From Pirellula sp. (GTDB lineage: Bacteria > Planctomycetota > Planctomycetia > Pirellulales > Pirellulaceae), in contig JAJTID010000093.1 of NCBI GenBank assembly GCA_021300155.1, forward strand, positions 30,559-94,558: 64,000 bases of DNA, read 5' to 3'. Both the position numbers and the translations under genes were made by a program. The notes under the pieces were generated by a model. That model made no database searches and was not told the DNA's origin. It was given only the letters and a program-made list of their open reading frames with translations. Shown here in pieces: positions 9,081-18,408 of the stretch (position 1 is the stretch's first letter; each line of letters begins with the position of its first letter).

Positions 9081-9992
9081 TCAATACCTACCCCTCGTTC
9101 CAGTTGTTGCTGGATTGAGGGGTTGATAACTATCAAGATATCCATTTTGATTGGTTGTTATGCCAAGCGAATTAGCAGTGCTACCCACTGGTACAAATCC
9201 ATTGATGTTCGTACCCATTGGATTGAAGTTGGTTGTGCTAGGCGGATAGCTTGTGTTTTGGTACGGAGACGTGTTCCCCACGCCGTACTGGCTATAGGAA
9301 CTATTTTGGCCATACGTTGGGTATTGTCCGTAAGCAACGTTCGATGGCAAATTCGCAGTGGTTGGAAACCCGTTCGAGTACCCTCGATTCTGTTGTGAGT
9401 AAGCAGAGGAAGAGGTACTTGGCCAATTGTATAAAGTCGATTGCGAGTTGTATGAAGAAGTCATGGTTGCGGGTGGGAGCGTGGTTGTCGGCGCGGCCGT
9501 GTTGGTTGGATATCCATTGTTCCAATATCCACTCGGACTGGGTTGCGAGTTTTGGATGCCGGTGTTCACAGGGTAGCCATATTGCGAACCACTCGTATTC
9601 TGTGCCCCGTAGTTGTATGACGGCTGCGCTGGGTATTGCTGATTTGCGAAATACTGCTGGCTGGCCAATTGTTGTGGATTGGCGTAATACGATGCGTTCG
9701 CTGGATTGCGAGTTTGAGACTGGGTGTAGGCATAGGGATCGATGGAAGCAGCAGTGCGCTGGCCAGCCATCGAATCATACGAAGTGGTCGGGAATGCACC
9801 TGAGTTGACATTGGGGCGCAACAATTGGCTAGCGTACTGTGGTGGAAACTGCTGCTGGATAACGGCGGTTCCCTTGCTCTCGAAAACGCTCGTAAGGATA
9901 CTTGGATTCCAGCCGATAATTCCAAGAAGAATGAAGCCGAGTTCTAGCCAGTAGAACTTAGAATTTTTCTTTCGGCTGCTTGTAAAAACCAT
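9081..9992 (-). CDS. Exported Asn/Gln/Ser/Tyr/Thr-rich low-complexity protein
   Basis: Predicted 303-residue protein of unknown function. A basic N-terminus (residues 1-12) and a hydrophobic helix (about 14-30) suggest an uncleaved anchor or signal peptide. The rest is almost entirely Asn, Gln, Ser, Tyr, Thr, Pro and Gly with little charge, in a prion-like composition. It ends facing the Trm112-like gene. It resembles the protein encoded at 7528-8769 in composition, though I see no clear alignment. A surface or matrix role is possible but not shown. Confidence 0.6.
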   Translation of the reverse strand: MVFTSSRKKNSKFYWLELGFILLGIIGWNPSILTSVFESKGTAVIQQQFPPQYASQLLRPNVNSGAFPTTSYDSMAGQRTAASIDPYAYTQSQTRNPANASYYANPQQLASQQYFANQQYPAQPSYNYGAQNTSGSQYGYPVNTGIQNSQPSPSGYWNNGYPTNTAAPTTTLPPATMTSSYNSQSTLYNWPSTSSSAYSQQNRGYSNGFPTTANLPSNVAYGQYPTYGQNSSYSQYGVGNTSPYQNTSYPPSTTNFNPMGTNINGFVPVGSTANSLGITTNQNGYLDSYQPLNPATTGTRGRY

Positions 9993-10227
9993 CGCCCAAC
10001 ATCCTTGATCATTCGATCATGTCCATTTATCCGCTAACGTGAAATGGTCACATTTTCAATCGATAGCCGCGCGATACTACAGAAAAGGTCAAGACCAATC
10101 CTAGGCCAATCTGCAAGAAAGATGTCTCTGGCGATAGAATTGTGAACATTCTCGGCTTTCTCCGGTGCCCATTTGGTCTAGTCAATAAGCCGTAAGTTGT
10201 TGAAAATTCTAAGGTTAAACTTTTTCT

Positions 10228-10243
10228 GAGGAACGTGTTCCTC
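10228..10243. promoter_or_regulatory. Inverted repeat in the yidC leader
   Basis: GAGGAA and TTCCTC flank the four bases CGTG, giving a compact 16-bp inverted repeat 35 bp before the yidC GTG start. A GTC plus T-run follows it. It could be an operator, a leader hairpin or an attenuator. There is no direct evidence for any of these. Confidence 0.4.
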
Positions 10244-10277
10244 GTCTTTTTGTACGAGCCAATTCGAGAAGCCTAAA

Positions 10278-12854
10278 GTGGACAATAAACGATTTTTTGC
10301 CTATCTCCTTCTAGGGCTATCGATTTTTTTGCTGTTCAACAGTATGCAACGTCAGCAGCAGGAGGCGAAACGCCGGTCGGACGAGCAATCGGAAGTTGCG
10401 AGAAAAGCCAAAGAGAAACGCGAAGAGCAGCTCAAGGAGATTCGAGCCAAAGCCGAGCAAGCGGCCGAGTTTGTTCCTCGGGTCGAACCGCCGCGCTCGT
10501 TCCATTTTTTGGGAAGCATGAACCCAGAGGATGGTTACTCCCTGCTGGTTTGCCTTGACAATCGCGGGGCCGGCATTAATCGAATTGAGATTATCGAGCG
10601 CGACAAATCAGGAAGACTCAAGTATCGCTGGTTGCAAGAAAAAGAACGTCGAGGCTACGCGGGCTATCTCGCTCTCGACACCCAACTGGATTCATTCACG
10701 ATTCGATCCGTCCCAGTTGGAAGTCCTGCCGCTGCGGCCAAGTGTTCGCAAGACAAAACACTCGTCGGGCTACAACCGGGTGACCGAATCGTCGGCTGGG
10801 ATAATCTTGAAGGGGAACCCTCGAAGTACCGTTGGGAACAGTGGATTGATACTTGGAGAGTCGGCAAAACCGTTCAACTGACCGTCGATCGTAATGGCCA
10901 AAAGCTCGGATTCGACATTATGCTAGGCGAAAAGCCTTTAGATGTGGTTCGCGCAGAAGATGATTTTCGATTTGAACAAGTTCAAGGGAACGATCCCGTC
11001 TCATCATGTCTAACAACCATTGCTAGCATCAACGGAAAAGAGATCGAAGATGGTGAGGCCGCGATATTGGGCCTTGAATCGACGCTGACCGGCAATTGGG
11101 ATGTCAAGACGATTGACGTTGATTATGGCATGGGTATCGAGTTCTCGATGCCGCTGCAATCAAATTTGAAGTTGATCGGAGTGGATGCGGATATCGAGTT
11201 AGTAAAGCAGTATCGGCTTCATCGAGTCAATGCTGAAGCAAAGCCAGAAAGCAAAGACAAATGGCAATACCATATCGACTTAACAACCACCATCCGCAAC
11301 AGGGATGGACGGGACCATAAGATTGCCGTCCGACAAGAAGGTTTGAATGGGATTTCGCTGGAAGGCTGGTGGTACCCTACGAAAATCTCTCCGTACTTTT
11401 TTAGTGCGGCGGGAGCTCGAGACATTATTGTCGGAGATGGAGCGGTTTCTCATGCCCTGACAACGACTCGTACTGTCGTTTCCCATGGAATCACGGAAAC
11501 AGCCAACCCTGAATTGGAACTCTTTGGTCCTGCAAACACGGATGCGAAACGAACACTGAACTACATCGGACTTGATACCCAAGCGTTCACGGCCGCACTG
11601 TTGCCCTCTGCCGATGTTTCAGACTCGATGAAGTTACTCCATCGTGGCAAAGCTCGAGTGTTAAACTCCGTCTATCGCGATGCATCCAAATTACCAAGCT
11701 ACAAACAACAAGCGGCTAACATTGGATTTTGGATTGATTCGGACGAATGGACTTTGGGTGCAAACTCAGAAAAAAAATTCGGCTACACAGTGTTCGCGGG
11801 ACCGAAAGATCCGCAATTGTTGGCCGCCTATAAGCTTGATGAAGCACTCGAATACGGCTGGCATATCTTCGGTTTCTTTGCAAAACGATTGGGATGGATC
11901 CTTCATGGATTCCATTCTCTCGTCGGCAATTTTGGTATCGCCATCATGTTGCTGACCGTGCTAGTGCGGTCATGTATGTTCCCCGTCAGTCGCAAAATGG
12001 CGTTGAACGCTCAGAAGATGCAATCGGTTCAACCCCACACCGCGAAGCTGCGAGAAGCCTTTAAAGAAGATCCTCGCAAGATGATGGCAGCTCAGCAGTT
12101 GCTCATGAAGAAAGCGGGCGTCAATCAATTTGCAGGCTGTTTGCCCGCGTTGATTCAACTGCCGATTGTGATCGGTTTGTACCGTTGTGTTTCCGTCGAT
12201 GTCGGTCTTCGCCAACAAGCATTGATACCTGGCTGGGACTGGTGTTCCAATCTAGCGGGGCCGGACATGCTGGTCGAATGGCATAGTTGGATGCCTGACT
12301 TTATTGCAGGCCGAGGAACCGGTTACTTTGGACCCTACTTCAATATTTTGCCAATTATCACGATTACATTATTCATCATCCAACAAAAAGTATTGATGCC
12401 GAAAGCGACGGATGAGCAAACGGCCATCGCACAAAAGATGATGATGTTCATGACAGTGGCGATGGGGGTATTGTTTTTCCGTGTTCCTGCAGGTCTCTGT
12501 ATCTACTTCATCACATCGTCCACATGGTCGTTGGTGGAACGGTTCTTGATCAAGCGGTATACGCCCAAGGGGACATCAATTGATCTTCCGGAAAACACGG
12601 CCCACGAGATCATTCAGACTGTCAATAAGCTTGGGACCGGAGCAGTCGCGCAACAGCGAAGTGCGACCACCAATAGTGATAAGCCGAAAGAAAAAATGAC
12701 CAAGCCGCCAGAGACGCTGGCTGAACTGTTTCCAAAGTGGTTTGGAAAAAAAGAGTCGACGAATGGTTCTACGAGCTCTACTCCTGGCAAATCGAAGAGC
12801 AACTCTGGGCAGAAACCGCCTGAGCGTAAAGGAAGACGCCCAAAGCCGAAGTAA
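10278..12854 (+). CDS. yidC: Membrane protein insertase YidC with PDZ-like insertion
   Basis: Inner-membrane insertase of the YidC/Oxa1/Alb3 family that folds membrane proteins with or after SecYEG. At 858 residues it is far longer than the roughly 550 usual for Gram-negative YidC. The order is an N-terminal anchor (5-22), a charged coiled region (24-66) and the start of the periplasmic domain. A PDZ-like module follows (about 130-220, with GLQPGDRIVGW at 164-174), then more periplasmic beta domain. The conserved five-helix core lies at about 555-765, including the groove arginine in LVRSCMFPVSRK. A long basic tail ends the protein. I use the GTG at 10278, which has GAGAAG six bases upstream. 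Confidence 0.95.
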   Translation: MDNKRFFAYLLLGLSIFLLFNSMQRQQQEAKRRSDEQSEVARKAKEKREEQLKEIRAKAEQAAEFVPRVEPPRSFHFLGSMNPEDGYSLLVCLDNRGAGINRIEIIERDKSGRLKYRWLQEKERRGYAGYLALDTQLDSFTIRSVPVGSPAAAAKCSQDKTLVGLQPGDRIVGWDNLEGEPSKYRWEQWIDTWRVGKTVQLTVDRNGQKLGFDIMLGEKPLDVVRAEDDFRFEQVQGNDPVSSCLTTIASINGKEIEDGEAAILGLESTLTGNWDVKTIDVDYGMGIEFSMPLQSNLKLIGVDADIELVKQYRLHRVNAEAKPESKDKWQYHIDLTTTIRNRDGRDHKIAVRQEGLNGISLEGWWYPTKISPYFFSAAGARDIIVGDGAVSHALTTTRTVVSHGITETANPELELFGPANTDAKRTLNYIGLDTQAFTAALLPSADVSDSMKLLHRGKARVLNSVYRDASKLPSYKQQAANIGFWIDSDEWTLGANSEKKFGYTVFAGPKDPQLLAAYKLDEALEYGWHIFGFFAKRLGWILHGFHSLVGNFGIAIMLLTVLVRSCMFPVSRKMALNAQKMQSVQPHTAKLREAFKEDPRKMMAAQQLLMKKAGVNQFAGCLPALIQLPIVIGLYRCVSVDVGLRQQALIPGWDWCSNLAGPDMLVEWHSWMPDFIAGRGTGYFGPYFNILPIITITLFIIQQKVLMPKATDEQTAIAQKMMMFMTVAMGVLFFRVPAGLCIYFITSSTWSLVERFLIKRYTPKGTSIDLPENTAHEIIQTVNKLGTGAVAQQRSATTNSDKPKEKMTKPPETLAELFPKWFGKKESTNGSTSSTPGKSKSNSGQKPPERKGRRPKPK

Positions 12855-13309
12855 TCAGGCATCGGTGCTTTCACCGTGCGTTTAGCCGAGTAGTGGGTAT
12901 TTTTCCTAACTCACTCGTAGAGGCGCGTTCTCTTCGGCTAGCACGTAAAGACTTGATGTCTTCATCCTAACCTAAAGCCTATGGGCTCGTTGCTTGAGTC
13001 GTTTCACCGTCAGACGCAGTCGAGCGAGTGGCTTTTTGAGGCACTCCACGAACCAAGCGAAGACAGCCGAATTCAAGTCTCTCGCATCCAATCGGAATTG
13101 TGCCTAAGCCGTTCGTGGATGTATTCAAAGCTTAACGCCGAGTCGGGGAGTCGCGAAGGAGCTCAACTCAGCGACTATGCGTGTAGTCTCTTTGCGTTAC
13201 GAAGTCATAGGTTGTCTGTCTACAGCGTGATCGCAAGATATGCATTTCAAACCAGAACCGTCGCATGACGCTGCGTAATGCAAGCTCGAATTTACTAGGC
13301 TGGGATTTT
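12855..13309. other. Stretch without a supported gene before the transposase remnant
   Basis: An open frame of 95 codons at 12981-13268 has no recognisable motif, no clear ribosome binding site and an odd residue composition. I do not call it a gene. A short hairpin CGGTG/CACCG lies just after the yidC stop without a T tract. This may be old insertion-element flank. Confidence 0.4.
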
Positions 13310-13830
13310 ATGAAAACCAAAGAAAAAGAAGTTGTGTGTGGGGGTGTCGATGTCTCCAACGATACTTTGGCTGTTTACTTTCCCGATACCGGTTTGGAGG
13401 CTAAGACCGATCCTATCGATACCCAATTGATTTCCAAGTTTGCATGTCGTCAAGGTACAAGCTATTCCGATGGCCTCCGATCACGAGCAAAAACAATCGG
13501 CTCTAGTAACCAGACGTTCCCAGTTGCTAGAGCTAATCAATCCGGAGAACAATCGTCTAAAGCAGTCTTGGGATAATGACGTCAAAAAGAGCATTCACGA
13601 AGTACATGAATACTTGAAAAAACAAACTGTCGACGTGGGATGGTGGCCAATGCAAGGAAGCTATCATTACCACCGCTCCGCACCGACAAGCGGCCGATAA
13701 TAGCGACTCTGCCCCCGGAAGCCGTTAGTGAACTTGACATCATAATGCTACGACGCAGCTTGCGTGCGTCGGGCACGAGTGTCTCAGTTGCAAAAGCGTC
13801 TTCGTAACCGCACTTATTAGGATTATCCGC
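13310..13830 (+). mobile_element. Decayed IS110-family transposase remnant
   Basis: Three successive frames carry pieces of an IS110-type DEDD transposase. Frame one from ATG 13310 reads GGVDVSNDTL, the N-terminal catalytic-Asp region, then jumps to AKTDPIDTQLI, the family's KTD-x-IDA motif. The roughly 60 residues expected between them are missing. At about 13450 the frame shifts and continues with a segment like the family's RRRQLIELLNQEQNR and the following helix up to KKQ near 13627. A third frame to about 13800 has only weak similarity. The serine-bearing second catalytic half is absent. The element is therefore inactive and I see no ends or target duplication. Confidence 0.78.
13751..13771. 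repeat. Perfect 7-bp stem hairpin at the end of the IS110 remnant
   Basis: CGACGCA and TGCGTCG flank the seven bases GCTTGCG. It may be part of the decayed element or an old transcript end. No T tract follows directly. Confidence 0.4.
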
Positions 13831-13843
13831 ACGGACTATACCT

Positions 13844-14515
13844 TTAGCTCGACACCAGATGATCTGGCAAATGATGGAAATGATTCCAGAAATCTAGTTG
13901 CCACTTGCCATTGGATTTGACGAGGCAGGAAATCGATGTGTTGATGGGTTCGACAACATGCGAGTCCAGATCCTCAATCCCTAGAAACGATTCGAGCAAT
14001 CGGACTTTAAAGTCTGCATGAATCATCATGGCAACACGATGTGTGGCGTGCCGAGGCTCGCTATCGAACCACTTGCGTACTTCGTGGGCTCGAAGCCTCG
14101 CTTGGGAAGCGGTTTCATACTCAGTGAGAGGATTCCAGCCATGCTCTGTAATGCGGGAATCCAGTTCCCAGCCAGAGTAATGCGTTTCCAACTCCCGTCG
14201 AGTCATCCCCGGTTCAGCAAATCGTTTTCCCGTTTCGAATCCACGATGGCAACCACCTTGTTCGAATAGATCCTGTCGAATGATCGGCGTTAAACCCAAT
14301 GAGGAGGCGCTCGGTTTCAACGTCTGCAACGACCTTAAGAATGGGCTGCAGTACAAAAGCGTCGGTTCGAATCGATGAATGAAGCTGGCAAGCAGTTTGG
14401 CTTGCTCTACCCCCAATTCTGTGATGCCTGGATCAGGAACTCGTTCGGAGTCAGGTTTCGCATTGTTGGCTGACTGAGCATGCCGGATGAGAAACAGTTT
14501 CCAATCTGCCGACAT
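13844..14515 (-). CDS. Histidine phosphatase superfamily protein (phosphoglycerate mutase-like)
   Basis: Predicted cytoplasmic enzyme of 223 residues. The phosphate-binding motif LIRHAQS places the catalytic histidine at residue 12. A second acid/histidine region, with MIHADF near 165, completes the fold. The gene follows lpxB with a 3-bp gap and is almost surely co-transcribed with it. Substrates in this superfamily range from sugar phosphates to phosphohistidine, so the reaction cannot be fixed. A link to lipid A metabolism is suggested only by position. Confidence 0.85.
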   Translation of the reverse strand: MSADWKLFLIRHAQSANNAKPDSERVPDPGITELGVEQAKLLASFIHRFEPTLLYCSPFLRSLQTLKPSASSLGLTPIIRQDLFEQGGCHRGFETGKRFAEPGMTRRELETHYSGWELDSRITEHGWNPLTEYETASQARLRAHEVRKWFDSEPRHATHRVAMMIHADFKVRLLESFLGIEDLDSHVVEPINTSISCLVKSNGKWQLDFWNHFHHLPDHLVSS

Positions 14516-14518
14516 GGG

Positions 14519-15751
14519 TTATCCCGCTTTACGGATTTGGTTGGGCAATTGCAAAAACTCTTCGTCGATCGGCAAGGTACCTTCGTTGCCTGAAGACTGC
14601 TTTTTCAGGAGTTCTTTGGCCGTAACGTAACTGGCTCCCGTGCGCGCATATTGGCTTGCCAACTCCAGTAGTTTACGCCGCTGCGCTAATCGAAAGGAAT
14701 CATCACCGATCAAACGACTCATTTCTCTGGTCAACTTTGCAATAGACGCATTGGCTGTTCGCGAATTTGCTTTGCCGTAAGAGATCGCTTCTGGAAGCAC
14801 TATCTCTTCCGCGATAAGGTTCGGTAGCGAAATGCTCTTCACTCGCACTAACAACTTGGCGAGAAAATAGGTCATTTGATTGACATGATACATTACCGCT
14901 GCGGGTTTTCCTCTCGCCATCATTTCGAGCGATACAGATCCACTCTTCATCAGAGCACAATCACCGATCTCGATGATCTCGCTCGTCTTTCCCGCGAAGA
15001 TATGGATGGGCAGTTTCGAATCGCTAGCGGTCAACAAACTTCTGCACCACAGTGCATGCGAATCTTTTAGCGCTGCCACCAAGAACTGTACATTCGGATG
15101 CATGTGCGCTAAACGTCGAATGACCTCGAGTTGGAGCGGCCAATTATGTTTGACCTCGTGGTCCCGGGAACCCGGCAACACGGCAACTTGAATCCGATTG
15201 TTTTGTCTCCAATGCTGGATGAACCGCGTATCCATCGGTTGACCCGCGATGCTATCAAAGAACGGGTGCCCAACATACGTCGCAGGAACATGATTCTGTT
15301 CAAACCATGTTGTCTCAAAGGGCAGATTACAGAATACATGATCTACATTGCGTCTCATCTTCGCGACGCGCCAACCTCCCCATGCCCATAACTGTGGTGG
15401 CAAGTAGTAATAGACCGGCAACCCGTATTTTTTGGCCCGTTTCGCAATGTGCCAATTGAAGCCGGGGAAATCGACCAAGATGACTGCGTCGACATCGCCA
15501 CGTGCAAAGGACTGCTCAGCCATCTTGGCAATTCTGAAAAATTCTCGCAGCTTTGGAAACACTTCTGCGAATCCCATAACGGCCATGCTGGTAAGGTCAA
15601 AATCCAGATCCAAACCCGCTTGGATCATTTTGGATCCACCGAATCCTCGAAAGGAAGACGATGGCGAAAGATTTCGCAACGAACGAATCAAATTCGATGC
15701 ATGAAGATCGCCGCTTGGCTCACCGACGGAGAAAAAGAACCGTTGTCCCAT
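14519..15751 (-). CDS. lpxB: Lipid-A-disaccharide synthase
   Basis: Glycosyltransferase (GT19) that joins UDP-2,3-diacylglucosamine and lipid X in lipid A synthesis at the inner face of the inner membrane. Visible family marks are VGEPSGDLHA at the N-terminus, LVDFPGFNWH near 100, YYLPPQLWAWG near 120 and LPGSRDHEV near 200. I choose the ATG at 15751, which starts one residue run before the conserved core. The open frame continues to an ATG at 15850, but the extra 33 residues are polar and unlike the family. The resulting 410 residues fit the family. The gene implies that this organism makes a lipid A type outer membrane. Confidence 0.94.
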   Translation of the reverse strand: MGQRFFFSVGEPSGDLHASNLIRSLRNLSPSSSFRGFGGSKMIQAGLDLDFDLTSMAVMGFAEVFPKLREFFRIAKMAEQSFARGDVDAVILVDFPGFNWHIAKRAKKYGLPVYYYLPPQLWAWGGWRVAKMRRNVDHVFCNLPFETTWFEQNHVPATYVGHPFFDSIAGQPMDTRFIQHWRQNNRIQVAVLPGSRDHEVKHNWPLQLEVIRRLAHMHPNVQFLVAALKDSHALWCRSLLTASDSKLPIHIFAGKTSEIIEIGDCALMKSGSVSLEMMARGKPAAVMYHVNQMTYFLAKLLVRVKSISLPNLIAEEIVLPEAISYGKANSRTANASIAKLTREMSRLIGDDSFRLAQRRKLLELASQYARTGASYVTAKELLKKQSSGNEGTLPIDEEFLQLPNQIRKAG

Positions 15752-15939
15752 GAACACTTCGTCGTGGTTAGGTGCCACAAACGCTTCCAGAGTGCTGAAT
15801 TGACTACAGTCTACTGTTTGATGGCAGTCACTGTTCTCGTTCTGATTCATCGGTCATTAGGTCGTTAGAGTTTGGAAAGAACCTAACGGTATACGGGAAA
15901 CTGCGCAATTGAGGCAAGAGTAAGAAACTCATTTACCGA

Positions 15940-16773
15940 TTAGTGGAGATTTTCCGTAATGAACGATCGTAATTTGCTAGCAAAGACCTCAGGCTGTTCC
16001 ATCGGAGTAAGATGAGCGGAATTTGCAATCTCCGCGTACCGACTGCCCGGGATCGCTAGCTGCATTCGCTCCAAGACACTCGGCGGGGTGATGAAATCGT
16101 CGGTCCCAGCAACACATAAGGTGGGGAACCGCCAATCCTCCATTGTTTCGAAAAAGCTAGGGCGTTTGCACATGGTCAGTTGCGCCCAAGCGACGGTGGA
16201 AGGATGGGTCGAAAGCAGCATCTGACGAACGCATGTCACCACGTTTGGGTTATTCTCATGGGTAAACTTGCAAACCAGTTTCTGCAACATCTCGCCGGCC
16301 GCTCGCTCCGTTCCTAGAGTTAGCGCATTGGAGGCCATTTTCAATCGACTCTGAACACCCGCTTCGTCGTCAGCATTCGCTCGAGTGTTCGACAGAACCA
16401 GCTGTGAAACTAGGTCAGGGAAGTCGTTCGCAAACTGCATCGCTACATAGCCCCCCATCGACAGGCCGCACACAACGACGGGTTGACGGACCGCTTTTGC
16501 GGCCAGCAGGTCGCGGCAATCTCTCGCCAAGTCTCCCAGTGAAAAGGACTTGCGCTCTTCCGGAGCGTTGCCGAAACCTCGCAGGTTGGGTGCCAGGCAC
16601 AGGAAATCGTCGGCGAGCAGCTCGATGGTGGTTTCCCACATACTGGCGTTGAGCGGGAAGCCGTGCAGGAATAAAATTGGATTCCCGGTACCTGCGATTT
16701 TCAGGGGGATTTGACGTTTTCCTAGATCGACCGTCACTTGGTCTTGGAACGGAAATCCGTGATTAGAAGACAT
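15940..16773 (-). CDS. Alpha/beta hydrolase
   Basis: Predicted 277-residue hydrolase of the alpha/beta fold. The oxyanion motif LHGFP is at about 36-40. The nucleophile elbow GLSMGG gives Ser105, an acidic residue is near FITPP (about 234), and the catalytic His is in SAHLTP near 258. There is no signal peptide, so it should be cytoplasmic. It resembles BioH/PcaD-type carboxylesterases, but substrate cannot be assigned. It is divergent from the secreted-protein gene that starts at 16951 and likely has its own promoter in the gap. Confidence 0.88.
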   Translation of the reverse strand: MSSNHGFPFQDQVTVDLGKRQIPLKIAGTGNPILFLHGFPLNASMWETTIELLADDFLCLAPNLRGFGNAPEERKSFSLGDLARDCRDLLAAKAVRQPVVVCGLSMGGYVAMQFANDFPDLVSQLVLSNTRANADDEAGVQSRLKMASNALTLGTERAAGEMLQKLVCKFTHENNPNVVTCVRQMLLSTHPSTVAWAQLTMCKRPSFFETMEDWRFPTLCVAGTDDFITPPSVLERMQLAIPGSRYAEIANSAHLTPMEQPEVFASKLRSFITENLH

Positions 16774-16950
16774 GGATTAGAATTTTGTCCGATTGGGTGC
16801 GGCGGGGGGATCCAAAAAATGTTGCGGGGGCTAGTTTTCCTTTCCTAGGAAAGGTTTGGCGGATTATACTCGCGATAGTCTATTCGTATTGGGAAACGTT
16901 TATTGCTGTTCCCAAGTTACCTTTTCGGTCTCGTTCAAGGTCGATTCAGC

Positions 16951-17934
16951 GTGAATTCATTAATCTTTCGTTGCTTTTTGCTGATCGCGATCACCACCAA
17001 CTCGTTGGCGTTCGGCCAGGTTTCGCCAAGCGATGGTACGGCTTCTTCTCGTTTGCCAGCACGCAAATTGGCGGAAGGCGTATTGACCGTTGTTCCGCCG
17101 GATCAAAATTTTGCGGATACTTCGATCGGGCCGTTGGATCTGGACTTGGTCGAAAAGCATCCAGAATTAGCGTGGACTGTCCCCGATTTTCCCGACAATA
17201 AGCCCTTTTTTGGTTCCCCGGCGGAAACTCTCTTGGAGCTGTCTAAAACAATCACCTTCCGGCGAGACGTTTGGTCACTGCAGATAGCGTTCAAGCCCGT
17301 TCGACTGATCGAGGTCGATGTTCCAAATGCCGCAGGTCAATTGGAGCGTAAGGTCGTTTGGTACATGGTTTATCGAGTTCATTACCCAGGGCTGGATGTT
17401 TTGCCGGTGGCCGATCCTGAGAGCAATATTGCGAGCGATCCTCAAAGCGGAACCCGTGAATCTGTGCGTTTCCTGCCACGATTTTCCATCGTCAGCAAAG
17501 AGCGAAATTTGATGATTGATGCCAGGATCATGCCAACTGCGAAAGCAGCAATCGAAGCCAAGGAACGCGTTGGACAGCCCCTCTTGGACTCCATCGAAAT
17601 CGCCAAGATCGACATCCCCTATTCGGCAGATGGAAGCAAAGGGATATGGGGGCTGGCAACTTGGACGGATGTTGATCCGAGATTGGACTTTTTCGCGGTC
17701 GATATTCGCGGCTTAACCAATGCATATCGAATCAAGATCGATACGGCTTCGGCAAAGCAATACGAAAGAAAGACACTCCGCGTTTTCCATTGGAGAGCCG
17801 GGGATGCAATCGACGAAGCGAAGGATAGAATTCGGTTAGGAATCCCAGCCTCGGAGTCCCCGGAGCGTGTTCAGCATTATTTGGACAAATTCAGTCTTCA
17901 AGAACGCCTTGATTATCAGTGGATCTACCGCTAG
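16951..17934 (+). CDS. Secreted protein of unknown function
   Basis: Predicted 327-residue exported protein that I do not recognise. I use GTG at 16951 because AAGG lies about 10 bases upstream and the first 23 residues make a good signal peptide ending at AFGQ. The open frame extends to an ATG at 16903. The mature part is a mixed alpha/beta protein with segments such as WYMVYRVHYPG and ATWTDVDPRLDFF, and has no cysteine. It precedes rpmA by 73 bp on the same strand. Confidence 0.65.
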   Translation: MNSLIFRCFLLIAITTNSLAFGQVSPSDGTASSRLPARKLAEGVLTVVPPDQNFADTSIGPLDLDLVEKHPELAWTVPDFPDNKPFFGSPAETLLELSKTITFRRDVWSLQIAFKPVRLIEVDVPNAAGQLERKVVWYMVYRVHYPGLDVLPVADPESNIASDPQSGTRESVRFLPRFSIVSKERNLMIDARIMPTAKAAIEAKERVGQPLLDSIEIAKIDIPYSADGSKGIWGLATWTDVDPRLDFFAVDIRGLTNAYRIKIDTASAKQYERKTLRVFHWRAGDAIDEAKDRIRLGIPASESPERVQHYLDKFSLQERLDYQWIYR

Positions 17935-18007
17935 ACTTTTCTGTCTTGCGACTCCAAATTGGTCGGGGAAACATCAAAACAATTGAGATTGGGATTAGGT
18001 AAGATAG

Positions 18008-18262
18008 ATGGCACACAAGAAAGGTCAGGGCTCGACGCGTAACGGGCGCGATTCGAATGCTCAGCGTCGTGGAGTCAAGAAGTTCGGCGGCGAGAAGGTA
18101 TTCCCAGGTAATATCTTGATCCGACAAGTGGGAACGAAGTGGCATCCTGGCAGAAATGTCGGTATTGGAAATGACTACACTATTTTCGCTCTTGTTGAAG
18201 GGAACGTTTACTTCGATCAAGAAGGACGCCGGATCAACGTCAAGCCAGCGATCGCTTCATAA
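18008..18262 (+). CDS. rpmA: Ribosomal protein bL27
   Basis: Ribosomal protein of the large subunit, 84 residues. The N-terminus [16 protein letters not shown] and the central [21 protein letters not shown] are hallmark sequences. In bacteria it reaches the peptidyl-transferase centre. There is no N-terminal extension of the kind processed in Firmicutes. The usual upstream neighbour rplU (bL21) is absent from the window, while obg follows downstream as in many bacteria. Confidence 0.98.
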   Translation: MAHKKGQGSTRNGRDSNAQRRGVKKFGGEKVFPGNILIRQVGTKWHPGRNVGIGNDYTIFALVEGNVYFDQEGRRINVKPAIAS

Positions 18263-18305
18263 GTGAGTCGACCTAGGCGGTCCTCCGTCCTAGTAAATCT
18301 GAATC

Positions 18306-18342
18306 AAAGGGGAGTGAATTCGTTCGCTCCCTTTTCGTTTTT
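18306..18342 (+). terminator. Rho-independent terminator between rpmA and obg
   Basis: AAAGGGGAGTGAA pairs with TTCGCTCCCTTTT around a TTCG loop, followed by CG and a run of five T. This is a strong intrinsic terminator shape. It would uncouple most obg transcription from rpmA. Confidence 0.8.
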
Positions 18343-18408
18343 CCCAGCCTTGAAACGGTCTTTTGCATTGTTTTTCGGTTGGTTATCACCAGCAACTAGA
18401 GTTCTAAA

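Noticed and set aside
12981-13268. Possible 95-residue protein before the IS110 remnant
   Set aside because: It has no motif, no clear ribosome binding site and lies in decayed sequence. I left it as part of an unassigned stretch.
16785-17201. Plus-strand open frame of 138 codons near the secreted-protein gene
   Set aside because: It overlaps in another frame the gene with a signal peptide and ribosome binding site at 16951.
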